Shown piece by piece: positions 34,598 to 45,519 of a DNA stretch of 64,000 nt. This stretch comes from Mariannaea sp. PMI_226 (taxonomy: Eukaryota; Ascomycota; Sordariomycetes; Hypocreales; Nectriaceae): the NCBI GenBank assembly GCA_024336345.1, contig JANFOG010000007.1:1860001-1924000 (forward strand), read 5' to 3'. The number at the start of each line of letters is the position of its first letter. The stretch's first letter is position 1. Made by a program: the position numbers and the translations under genes. Under the pieces are notes generated by a model. The model was not told the DNA's origin, did no database searches, and saw only the letters and a list, made by a program, of their open reading frames with translations.

Positions 34598-34898
34598 AGG
34601 TGGGCGACCATGGTCCAGCTTGTGTACGTCCACGCGGAGAACTCCATGCAGCGACCTTAGCTTTACGCCAACTTCTTCACTTTCAGAAGTCTGTCGAGCG
34701 CCAGAACACAGGAGATTCTGTGACAAAAAGACGGCGATTCCTATCCTAAAAGGTAATAGTTGACTAACGAACTGTAAAGATGGTCCTCATATTCTCATTT
34801 ATGTTGCAGCTGACTTACAGGCATAATTCCATCTGGTTATTGCAGTTATCATAACCTGCGCCACAACTTGCCTGACGGCATCCAACAGGAATGCTTCA
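34598..34898. other. Intergenic
   Basis: Between the inverted-repeat element and the 3' end of the secreted-protein gene. Nothing else is seen. Confidence 0.4.
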
Positions 34899-35443
34899 TT
34901 AGCAGTTGTATACCTCAACACTAATGCTCCAAAACTCCACTCCAGTAGAAGTGGAATAGCAGCCACTCTGCGTCACCTCTTTCGCGTCATATACGCTGTT
35001 GCAATTGTTCCCGTCCATACTAAGATGAACACACTTCCCCTGAGGCAAATCCCCAACCTTCACCGAATTCATTCCCCAAAGTTTAAAATATCCAGCAGGA
35101 CCGTCCGGGATGTTGGGTGGTGGAATTAGCGAAAAGCACTGCGCTCCTTGAGTATTGGCATCAACACTCCAAGTCCAATCTGTCCACAATGTGGCCGCGT
35201 CGGGCGATGGCTCGCAATTCGGCTTTTGTTGTCCTGTGATGAAGATTGGGCCGCTAGTCTCCGCGATCAAGACTGGATTATTCTCGTCTGAGATTGGCGC
35301 ATTCCCATCCTGACGGGCAATGATACTATTGGAAACATTAGCAAGTATCTAACGGTTATGTCGACTTCTATGCACCTTCGTGCAGCCAAGGTATTGCCAA
35401 GCAAGAGTGGCAATATGGCAATTCGAAGAGTAGAGAACAACAT
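34899..35443 (-). CDS. Secreted 6-cysteine protein, 164 aa, two exons
   Basis: complement(join(34899..35325, 35376..35443)). The first exon starts at the ATG at 35443 and encodes a signal peptide (MLFSTLRIAILPLLLGNTLA). A 50-nt intron (GTGCAT...CAATAG, phase 2) joins it to SIIARQDGNAPIS. RQ may be a propeptide-type border. The mature chain has six cysteines (KPNC, AQC, GKC, NNC, SGC and the terminal YNC) and several Trp (LWTDWTWSV, FKLWGM, FWSISV). This suggests a compact disulfide-stabilised beta fold. I recognise no named family. It is next to the MITE-like element and at the edge of the gene-poor 35-40 kb region, a typical setting for effector candidates. Confidence 0.75.
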
Positions 35444-37274
35444 CTCGTAAGTATAGGATAGGGAGGAGTGAGTTGCTTCAACAGAAATTAATATAATGGA
35501 AACAGTGCAACAATCCTCTCAACCAACTGGGTAGATGGCAGGAGGAAACATTAACTATATAGCTCTCGTAGTTCTTTATAATACCTTACAGTAGGAAAAT
35601 GATTCCTTAGTAGCTAAGCTACATAGGTGACCTAGCTAGGATATAGGGGCGTTGATTTTGATAGGGCGCAAGTATGGAGAGTTGCGAAACAAACTAGTTA
35701 ATGTCCTACCTCAATCGAAGAGAATCCTAATCTCGCTTAAAAAGAGAGAGATGACCCTAACCCAAAAGGCCATATTTGATATGTCATACAAGCCACATGC
35801 TGCTCCGGCCAGACGATAGAGAACGGTTTTTAGCTGTCTTTAAAAGGGAGGGATGAAAACTGGATGGGCTGTGGGACAGGGGAATCGACATACCTGAATG
35901 GCAATTGGCTTTTGCCATTTTGCTGTAAGCACCTCAATAAAGGAGAGAAGGCACTACTTGGAGTATTGGCAGATATAATCAGTTATGACCTGCTTATTTC
36001 CTACATTGTATTTTATCTACAGGGTTGCCTTGTTCCGTTGTTTTGTCATTTCAATCTCCGACAATCCCAATTTGTAATAATCTACAGAGCGTAGGTGGCA
36101 GACAAGGCAACAGTGGTAGGCACGAGCGAGGTAAACAGTCAATATCGACTATAAATAGATGAAGGTGAACTGTTGATGATTAATCGTATTGCTTCTTAAC
36201 CCTGCATATAAAGCAGGTGTATGAGCCATTTTCAACTGGACTTTGGTAGAACTCCCTTTGCACGCTCTGCCGTAAGAATCAGGTGTCTTCAGGGCCAAGC
36301 CAGCATCTTACCTCCCACAGATCAACATTTTGCGAGCTCCTCTGTCTTGGTGGCATTCATTTGCGTTTGAGCGCTTGACTTTGACCCATGGCCAGAGTGC
36401 TTCCAATGCGAGTCCTCTGCCCTACAGCCTACTTAATAGTTGATTACTTTGACACATGTTACTATATAAGTAAGCAAGCTACTGTGTAGATGGCCAGTAT
36501 GACGAGTCGAAAGTCCCTTCTTGATGGTAAAGGGTGGGGCGAGGTCATTATAATAATAACTGATTATTTAACAACCTCATTGCTGGAAATTATAATGCAG
36601 AGCAACAATGGAACCTTACGATGCCTACTTTTGGACATGAAGACTTTTCGTTACGTCTAATACAAGTTACTAGCTTTATCACATTCTATAATTAGGCTAT
36701 TATGTCGCCAGCATCATCATCCTTATTAGCTGTATGAAAACTTGGCTTCGTCCACGCTCATAACATGAAGAATGATTTGTTAGAGTTGGCACGCACATCG
36801 AGGCTTCGTCATCAATTTATGATTACCAGATAGAAGAGGATTAAAAGTTCTGGATTGGTGACGCATTCTTTCCTGTCCCATTGATGCCCTGCAATAGGTG
36901 TCCTCAAATGCAATTAGTCATTACGCGTCGTCTTTGCAAAGGAGTTCCCTCAAACTCTCTGCTCTCTTTGCTGTTGACAATAAAAGAGCAAATTCGGCTG
37001 CCCTTCACCGTAATAAAGGAATTTTTTTTCTAAGCCCATAATGTAATGCGACTCCATAGCGTGTCCGCTGGTCAATATGCTCTGCTTGTGACACGATGTC
37101 TTCTAGTAGAGTACTTTCTTGCCATTGTTCATGCCCCTGCTGTGCACCCAAAGACTCACCACCGGTCATAATGCCATTAGAAAAAGAGACATTCAACTAT
37201 TATGTCTCCGTTCTCGAAGATTAACACGAACACGCGCGCCGTGTACCAGGTGAGAGATGCCGGATTTTCCCAGG
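35444..37274. other. AT-rich gene-poor region
   Basis: No supported gene. Short frames near 35864 and 37005 have no recognisable features. Confidence 0.45.
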
Positions 37275-37868
37275 CTAACTAGGGTCTTTCAGCATCATCC
37301 TATCAAGATCGCAGTCGCAAGTGAGTGGTTGGCCATCAGTGTTAAGATCGAAAGGATCTCCAGTATAAATCAAGCAGAGGTTGTTGATGGAGACAATATC
37401 ACTTGGCCGAGTATCCAATGCCGATGAATGCCCCCCCGCAACCTCCTCGAACATAGCCCCCGTGCAGGAGGAGTCACTGTCTAGTTTTACTCCTTGTTGC
37501 GAAAACTAGTCCCGGTCAGTTAAGAAATATTGAAATACCTGCTTATCTCTGGACACATTCGTGATCAACAATGTCCCAACTGGAATATGTATGGGTATGG
37601 AGGGGAGAAAGGTTTCTGATAGGTTGACTTTTACGGATGAGACCAATTTCTTGCCTAGTTCTTATAAATGGTCCAAGGAAATCTCAGCCATTACAACATA
37701 GAATAAAAATTCGCCTGCAATAGTCGATGAGTGAGAAGAATTATGCGACTACATGTTTTCCTTTGGAAAAGCAAGCCTCAAATCTGACTCGTCTGCTCTG
37801 AGACGCAGCTCCTCCTTAATGGCGTAGCTTTCTCTTTTCCCTCGAACCAGATTTTCCGATCGTATCAT
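37275..37868 (-). pseudogene. Decayed gene with three in-frame stops
   Basis: One minus-strand frame of 198 codons reads as protein-like sequence from ATG 37868 to TAG 37275-37277. It is broken by TAG (37749-37751), TAA (37662-37664) and TAG (37506-37508). Segments include EELRLRADESDLRLAFP, IPIHIPVGTLLITNVSRD, VFQYFLTDRD and, near the end, LCLIYTGDPFDLNTDG then TCDCDLD. All three stops are one C-to-T step from CAG or CAA. An ATG at 37914 in the next frame (MSELVTSKCDISSEQDD) runs toward it, so a further frameshift near 37840 is possible. A 33-nt GT-AG interval (37506-37538) could remove one stop but is too short for a normal fungal intron. Family unknown. The openness alone is only weak statistical evidence. 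Confidence 0.4.
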
Positions 37869-40675
37869 CCTGCTCAGAACTTATATCACACTTACTGGTG
37901 ACCAACTCTGACATATGGGTTGATCACATGAGAGTCTCAAGGCCTTCCCCTAGGCTATAGACTTCTAAGTTAGAGGACTCTAGAAGAATTAGGACTTGGC
38001 GACTGCAGGTCAGCTACTTCAATACTAGTGATAGAACCCGTTGCACCCAAAATAATCATGTTTCCTCATTAAGAATTGCACTTGCCCTTCGCCCCATCTA
38101 ACTCCTTTAGCTAGCAAACACTATTGGTAGCCATACTACCGTAGTATATTTCGATCAAGAAGAGGCCATGAGCATGCGAAGGAAGATAAGGGAACGAAAA
38201 GTCCGCTTCAGCAAATCATCCCAAAACATCACACGTAGTGTGACGGCGCCGAGCCTCATTCTATCGTCATCTGGATAGTTCAATTTTGCTACTCTGTACT
38301 GAAATTCTAGATGTTTTGAGACCAACAGATCCAGTTGGGAATAATGAGAGTGAGGGGAGTAGCGGTCATTGGTTATTGCTTTGGAGGCTACAGTTCGCGG
38401 TAGTTGCAGTCACTTGCATATCATGCGCGCAGGCTTTTGAGCAGCCAAGCAAGGCCTCATTCTTTCTGCACACTGCGCTACCCAGGTAGCTGCTCACTCC
38501 AGTCACATAATTGAATATCTAAGCAATATATTCAGCATCTCAGATCAATAACTTACTATATTATATGATGGCTAATAAGATAAGAGTATTCATCAACCTG
38601 CATACCCTATTCTCTGTTGTATGCCAAGATGCGGTGCACGTCGCACTACTCACGTGGTCTGTCAAGGAAAAGCCTCAAGGACAAGACAGATGAGAGAACA
38701 CCTCGATATGTAGTCAAGGGTCGCTGGAGTACATTAAAGCTTGGTAAAATGACTCGATGCTCGGAAAGTAGCAGATTCAGTCAACTATGCGCAACAGCTA
38801 TATGACTGATCGAAGTTGGCATCACCCAAAGTACGACGCTTAATATTAAACGACCAAATTCAGTCTCAGCATGGAGAAAATAGGCCTCCTATCATTGAGA
38901 GAGTGGTCCAGGAATTGATAATGTGGGTATTGTAGACTCTTACTGATTGAAAACTATTACAAATGTCTCCCCGTTTGAACCATTGTCAGCGAATTACCAT
39001 GGTTTCACGTAGTTTCAATTGCACGTTTTTTTTTTTTTCCCAGAGCTGGCTTAGTAATACGATTTGGATGATGATGAAGTTGCGGCGAGGATAATTGAAG
39101 CGTAAGTTCCGTGTCTTTTGGTCTCACCTCACTCCATCGAAGTCTACCTTACCCTGTACTGTAGCTGGGACAACGCATAAAGCAGTCAAACCTGGTTGGT
39201 TGATGTGATCCAGGATTTTAACTAGGGCACGCGACCCCGCCTAATAAGACGAGGGAACATTGCAAATATAAACCATCGCTAACCCTGGCTGTGGTTTCAA
39301 GCGGCGACCCAACCAGTTGCAGGCCAAAACGTCAGCCCCCTTGCCAAGATGCCAAGATTTCAATATTTGCTGCCGACTGGTCGATTGCAGGTCGTCATCT
39401 TCGCAATGTCTCCCCCTTTTTCTTTTCCTTTTTCTTTTCTTCTCTTTGGGCTTTCGGAATAGGGGGACGTAAGGTAACGTAAGCTGAACGGCCTCCTATA
39501 TGGAAAGCTTTGCCGGGATACGGAGTCAGCATCGAACACGCTCCCCCGTCGATGCATTGTCGCTGAGTTGCCTTCTTTGGCTCGCTGATCGGTAGTAAGC
39601 GCGATTAATTATGCTTGTTATTAGACTGCTCCCTACTCGGATTACCTATTGGTAAAGTATGGCAGTCGCAGCATCCCAGCAAGCGCGCATTGTGACACAA
39701 AAGTCTCCGCGTGTCGATCATAACTTAAAAGCCACACTTTATCTCCATGTCCCGGCGCACCCGTTCTCCGTGCGTGGTGTGTCTCTGTCTGTCTCTGGCA
39801 TCCATCCCCTAGATTTACCCTGTTTTGACTATGTCTTGCTGAAGTCGCTGAATTTGGAGTGGTGCTCCTCCAGAATAAACTCAAGCACCAACACCATCTC
39901 GTGCACCAAAATTCACCATTTCATCTCTCCAACATTAGGTGCTTCACCATGATACTTGCCCAGCTTTCCGAAGTTCCCAGACGTTGAAGCCACACGCATT
40001 TATTCTCCTCAGCTAGTCTATTACGTGGCTCACCTGACGCCAAGCATCCTCCTTTTTCTTGGCCCTTGCTTCGCCCACCAGTGAGCGACCAGCCCGTCTG
40101 TCTTGGTCAACTTTGCCCATTCTCCGTACGCGCCGGGGCCCTCTTCTGCCTTTGACAGATGTCCATCACCACCGATTGGTCCCCTTGTCCGGAGTCCTCT
40201 TTCATCATGCAAAGCTGCTCGCCTAGACCGCCAAGCTCTCTGCCAAGCAGCCGCCATTGGGATTTGGTGATGCACTGCCTCGATGCCCAGAGAATCGCTC
40301 GCACCAAAAACCCTTACTTTTCTGTAGCATGTTTATTAGCAGCTCTGCTTTCTTTGTTGTTGCTGTTCGTATTAATGTAGTTCAAATATCCGCACCTCCC
40401 GTCCGCGTGGCGGTCCCTCTCATTTGCGCTTTTCGTAAAATCTTGGCTTTCTTAATATCTCCCTTTATTTCTTTTATGCCTCTACAGAGTTTGGTTCCCT
40501 TTTCAACTTATTTACGACACTGAGATTTCCATGGCTATGGTGACAGCTTTCCTTCAGTAGACTCAATTCCGGTCTTTTTTTTTTTCCGTCGCTCTTCTCT
40601 TCTCCACGCTCGCTTTGACTCCACGGTCTCGAATCCACCACTCTATTTCTTGTGCATACATACAATCCTCCGATC
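37869..40675. other. Gene-poor region and promoter of the GH76 gene
   Basis: No supported gene. The last several hundred bases are pyrimidine-rich, as is common for leaders of fungal wall-protein genes. Confidence 0.45.
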
Positions 40676-42324
40676 ATGCGCCCTCATAAATCTCGCCTAA
40701 TATGCCTCTCCGGTTTGCTTTCTGTCTTCCAACCAGTCAATGCTCAGGGCTACAAGATCGATACGAAAGGTATTCCCCTGAAAGACCCATACTCTCGAAA
40801 GAAGCTGTGCTCATCAATTTCTAGCGGATATTCGGAATACAGCCGCGAGCCTCGCTTATGATCTCATGCTTCTCTACCAAGGAAACAAGACAGGAGAGAT
40901 CCCTGGTATTCTTCCCGGACCTCCTTCAGAAGGAAAAGGCGACTATTATTGGTGGGAAGGTGGAGCAATGATGGGCACCTATATTGGTTCGTCGACACTC
41001 TGATCACAGATGCAAGAGACAATACCTAATAACACACCCAGATTATTGGAAACTGACGGGCGATTCGAGTTACAACGACGTTATCACGGAAGGCATCTTG
41101 CACCAGACTGGCGACAATAGGGACTTTATGCCTTTGAACCATACCGCGTCACTTGGAAATGATGATCAAGGCTTCTGGGGTATGACTGCGATGCTTGCTG
41201 CGGAAAGCAAGTTCCCCAATCCTCCCGCTGACAAGGCTCAGTGGCTGGCGCTCGCCCAAGCCGTCTGGACAACTCAAGCGCACCCCAATCGGCATGATAA
41301 GTACTGTGGCGGAGGTCTAAGATGGCAGATTCCTTTTTCGAACTCAGGCTACAACTACAAGAACAGTTAGTCTCTTCCCGCCTGCGTTAATCAAGCTGTT
41401 GGAGCCATCACCGTGTTCGTCTCGAGCTAACTGGATTCCTAGCCATTGCCAACGGATGTTTCTTCAACCTTGGCGCGCGCCTCGCCAGATACACAGGGAA
41501 TGAAACCTACGCCAAATATGCAGAGGAGACGTGGGACTGGTTATGGAACATCAACTACATCGACCACAAGACCTGGCGAGTCTATGATGGAGGCCATGTT
41601 GAGAAGAACTGCACCGACATCAACAAGGCTACATTCTCATACAATTCGGCCATTCTCCTCCAAGGATCGGCATTCCTGTACAACTTTGTTAGTCGAAACG
41701 TTCGAAATGGTGACAATTTCTGCTTGGCAGCTAACGTATTGACAGACCGATGGCGACAAAATCTGGAAAGACAGAGTCGACAACCTCCTCGATTCTGTGT
41801 TGAAAACCTTCTTCCCCAAGGGTATCGCTTACGAAGCTTCGTGCGAACCCCGAAAAGGTGCTTGCTCAACTGACATGCTTTCATTCAAGGGCTATGTTCA
41901 CCGCTGGCTGGCTGTCGTAACGCAAGTCGCTCCCTACACCAAACAAAAGATCCTGCCTGTGCTCAAGACGTCGGCCCAAGCCGCCGTCAAGCAGTGCACC
42001 GGTGGCGAATCCGGTCGCGCTTGTGGATTCTACTGGAGCGACGGAGTATATGTCGATACGGCCGTGGATAAGACGAGCGGTGCTGGCGAACGGATGAACA
42101 TGGTAGCAGCTGTGTCGAGCCTTCTGATAGAAGACGCTGCGCCTCCTTTGACGAATACCACAGGAGGAACGTCCAAGGGAGATCCTAACGCCGGACAGGA
42201 CAGCCACGATGTCCCCGAGCCAGCACCAATAACAGCTAGGGACCGGGCCGGAGCCGGCATTTTGACCTTCTTGATTCTCGGGAGTGGGCTTGCCACGTTT
42301 GTGTGGATGTGTGCATTTGACTAA
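40676..42324 (+). CDS. GH76 Dfg5/Dcw1-type cell-wall mannosidase/transglycosidase, GPI-anchored, 467 aa
   Basis: join(40676..40769, 40825..40986, 41042..41365, 41443..41687, 41746..42324), all phases consistent; introns are 55-77 nt. A signal peptide ([23 protein letters not shown]) precedes the GH76 alpha-toroid: [33 protein letters not shown], the catalytic Asp-Asp motif [19 protein letters not shown]-type [31 protein letters not shown] and [11 protein letters not shown]. The C-terminus is polar then ends in a hydrophobic tail ([18 protein letters not shown]), as expected for a GPI anchor. Family members act at the plasma membrane/wall and are thought to process the GPI-glycan or alpha-1,6-mannan to attach mannoproteins to wall glucan. 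The gene looks intact and complete. Confidence 0.93.
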
Positions 42325-42656
42325 GACTATTTATTATATGCAATTTCTGCAATGGTTTCTCGGGTGATGGGAGAATGGAGTTTCGGTAGATTTGTACATT
42401 ATAGCAACTCGACAGTTTGCAATTACAGTCGAATGTGTATCCTTAGCAGCTCCATTGATGGCTGGATTAGTCGGAATGTAAATGATACCAGCTTTGAGAG
42501 ATATGCTTGGATTATGTTAAAGTTCGTTACGAGTGATTAGTGAAGCTTTTCGTCAGACACCCTCTCTAATCCGTAACGCTCCTTCAATTCGCGGTATTGG
42601 AAAACCGAGTGTCTCTCTGTTAAATTCTGATACAGTATCACTGTGATGTTAATGAG
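42325..42656. other. Junction between GH76 gene and truncated ankyrin gene
   Basis: 332 nt. The ankyrin frame is open back to 42624 (residues YHCDVNE before the first Met), directly after an acceptor-like GATACAG. No ankyrin-type exon is visible further upstream. Confidence 0.5.
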
Positions 42657-44273
42657 ATGACTCCTGACTCATTTACGCCGCTTCTTTTGGCTTGTATGCT
42701 CCCCAGTGGAGCAACCGATCTCGTTGCGACGTTGCTGGCTGCTGGTGCGGACCCTCGAATCCACGATCACCTAAGAGAACCCGGGCCACTATACGAGGCC
42801 ACTTTGCACGGTCATACCGACATAATTGAGCAATTACTTGCATCAAAGAATTGTCCCAACATTGACGCCTGTGGCAACCATTTCTCAACCCCGTTGGGTA
42901 TCGCCGTACAGACTGGACAAACCGCCGTCATCGAGTTGCTCATCAATAAGGGAGCCAATGTTAACGCATCATACAGGAACGGGAGCACGGCTCTTTACGA
43001 CGCAGTGGATCGTGGGGATGTACAAATAGTAAGACTTTTGTTACGCTACGGAGCCAGTTTTAGAATCACAAGTCACGCCCATTGGGCATACTTATACAAG
43101 TGTTCAAAGCGAGGAAATTTAGATATGCTAACGACGCTAACGCGTGAGGTACCAGTTCAAATATTAGATCGTGAGGCCAGAGGCAAAATGGGAGGCGGCA
43201 CGGCACTCTATCAAGCCTGTTTAGCAGGGCACTTCAAGTGTGCCCGTCACCTAATCCAACGAGGGTCCAGCCTGACTGCTTGCTTCGGGAAGAGAGGCTT
43301 GTCTTCCATTTTACAAGCTGCAGCTGTAGGAGGGAATGCGAAACTCATTCAATACCTCCTGAAAAAGCACGCCTTCAACATCAACGAGATGAATGGAGAT
43401 TGCCTCACGCCTTTAGCCCTTGCCTGCTGGGAAGAAAACAGATGTGCCGCCACTATCTTGGTACGAAATGGGGCTGATCCCACCCTGAAGTGCCTGTTGA
43501 GTGGGTGTGGTCGTTATTCTGCCCTTTACTGGTGTGCACAGTCCTTCTGGAGCTCTACCGGGATAGCAAGGCTTCTCCTAAGATACCAGAGTACAGCATG
43601 GTCATTTTCGCAGGAGGATCTTGATTTAGGATTGACTGAGTCTGTCGAGATGGGATGCGAAGGTATGTGTCAGCTACTTCTTGAACATGGTGCGAATCCG
43701 AACTATATCCCCGAGGGTGAGGACTGGGGTTGTCTTCACAAGGCCGTGGCCGAAGGTCATGTCCGAATCCTGGAGATACTTTTGAGTGATCCACGCACAA
43801 ACACACTTCACACAGATGCCATGGGACAAACTGCATTCCATGTTGCCTGCAGCGGGGATCTAATCTCTGTCATCATTCCATTCATTTTTGGCTCTTCTCG
43901 AAACATGGCTCTCTTCAACGCGGGTCAGCTTTTATCCGTCAAGGACATTTATGGACGGCTGGCATTGGACTTGAGATCCCCTCCAGGTATGAGCCAGACA
44001 CCAGAGAAAGAGAGACGAAAAACCGAAATATATCATCTCACCCTGCTTCAGAAGCTTCTTGACCCTTCGGCGAGATACGTGAATGGAGACTTTGATTACA
44101 GCCAAATTGGCGATTGCCTTCTCTCAATGGGCGAAGATGAACGTGCTGTTAGGGCTTACCAAATGGAGCTTAAATGGGAGCAGTGGGAGAATAAGGTCAA
44201 CTTTTTCTACGACTATCAGTGCGACGGCTGCGGCAGCAACCCGATAGAGAATTCCTCAAGGATGGTGTGTTGA
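42657..44273 (+). CDS. Ankyrin-repeat protein, 538 aa, truncated at both ends
   Basis: About 12 ankyrin repeats run almost the whole length, for example STPLGIAVQTGQTAVIELLI, GSTALYDAVDRGDVQIVRLL and WGCLHKAVAEGHVRILEILL. The first Met lies inside a repeat: the preceding in-frame residues are YHCDVNE and the next are TPLLLACM, so upstream repeats or an N-terminal domain appear to be missing. The frame stops at TGA (44271-44273) in the middle of a ZZ-type zinc finger, after CDGCGSNPIENSSRMVC. As a protein it would carry ankyrin repeats and half a zinc finger. Ankyrin/ZZ proteins in filamentous fungi are often linked to STAND-type or protein-interaction roles. This copy is probably a decaying member. 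Confidence 0.7.
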   Translation: MTPDSFTPLLLACMLPSGATDLVATLLAAGADPRIHDHLREPGPLYEATLHGHTDIIEQLLASKNCPNIDACGNHFSTPLGIAVQTGQTAVIELLINKGANVNASYRNGSTALYDAVDRGDVQIVRLLLRYGASFRITSHAHWAYLYKCSKRGNLDMLTTLTREVPVQILDREARGKMGGGTALYQACLAGHFKCARHLIQRGSSLTACFGKRGLSSILQAAAVGGNAKLIQYLLKKHAFNINEMNGDCLTPLALACWEENRCAATILVRNGADPTLKCLLSGCGRYSALYWCAQSFWSSTGIARLLLRYQSTAWSFSQEDLDLGLTESVEMGCEGMCQLLLEHGANPNYIPEGEDWGCLHKAVAEGHVRILEILLSDPRTNTLHTDAMGQTAFHVACSGDLISVIIPFIFGSSRNMALFNAGQLLSVKDIYGRLALDLRSPPGMSQTPEKERRKTEIYHLTLLQKLLDPSARYVNGDFDYSQIGDCLLSMGEDERAVRAYQMELKWEQWENKVNFFYDYQCDGCGSNPIENSSRMVC

Positions 44274-44717
44274 ACCTGTTCCAATGTCAATCTCTGTGAA
44301 AGATGTCATTCCTCACAGCGGGAAACATTGAATTCTAGCCACGTCTGCACTGGCAACGAGTATCTCAGAGCACCAATCATATCGCTCAAGGAATTGTTTG
44401 CAAACTCGTCTCCCCAATAAAGAGGTGGTAATGGAATGCATTGGCAGTGGGCAATGACAGTTGATATGGCGCGCACTTGGATGGATGAGCTTAAAGCTAA
44501 GTATTATATGGCTGAGGTCGTCTTTAATAACGAGGTCTTGAGCCATCCCGATATTGCACCTGGAACCCCCTTCCCGTACATTATCACAAATGTGGCTACA
44601 CCAAGATTGCGCACAGCTAATTTGATGTTTCCTGTTTTGAAGGATGCGCCACAAATGTCGAAGAGGGCTGAAGGGGTAGAAGACGATCAGGGTTATATAG
44701 AATTGGGTGTCGATTGA
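44274..44717 (+). pseudogene. 3' continuation of the ankyrin/ZZ gene beyond stop codons
   Basis: The same frame resumes right after the TGA with the missing half of the ZZ finger (TCSNVNLCERCHSSQ...SSHVCTGNEYLRAP). It meets TAA at 44418-44420, then continues open from 44421 to 44717, including ARTWMDELKAKYYM. That resembles the WLxxLKxKY element found after ZZ fingers in these fungal proteins. A further open stretch follows in another frame (44707-44955). The preserved motifs show that the stops interrupt an ancestral reading frame. Confidence 0.65.
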
Positions 44718-44955
44718 AGAAGATTTCTCTTCTTGGGTAGTATTTGACGAAGACAGCTTCCTACCGGAAGATATTGGAAATTTTCTAGATCCCCTCTGTC
44801 AGCCACCAACTAATGGGCGAAATGGCGGTGAGAAGAGTGTGTTCAAACAAGATTTCAGCTTCACCTTACGTATCCAAAATCAAGGACCTGGAAATGAAGG
44901 GTTGAAGTGGCTTGATTCTATGTCACAAAAAACATTGCCTTCAAGGCGGCTCTAG

Positions 44956-45519
44956 CCGGTAATGGCCGAGATTTTTAGTTGGGATCTATGTTATATCGGT
45001 AATCAAGATGATACATCTTGGCATGGGCTAAGTGTCTAATTTGCTTCTGGGATCGAATGAAGAACAGATACTAGACTAACAAATTTTAAGTATCTAAGTA
45101 GCTGCTCTTGATTATTGCAGCCTTCTTCAATCCAGATCTCGCATACTGCTGTCACATACGACCATAGCTCTCAGATAAATACTGGATCCCGTCTGCTCTC
45201 CGCGCGTCAAGCTGAGAAGCGGCAGATTAGTACTCGGGTCGGTGACGACCGGGGAATCCCTGCTGTTGTATGTTATTTTTTTGTCCTTCCAAGTCATTTT
45301 TTTTTAATTGTTTGGATTGGTTTGGTGTATGATACCCGAAGATTTGTATACGTTGTGATGCATATACATAGGCAAGTTAGAAGATATTAGAGATTGATGG
45401 ATCTTGACCTTAGCTGTGAGCGAGAACAAAATTTTGAAAACAATAAAGTGGATCATTTTATTCCCTGTAAAAAAAAAAGAAGTCCGCTGAGAACAGGCAA
45501 ACGAGACTGGGGTTTGTAC
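44956..45519. other. Intergenic
   Basis: No gene seen; contains T- and A-rich runs at the convergent 3' ends. Confidence 0.4.
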
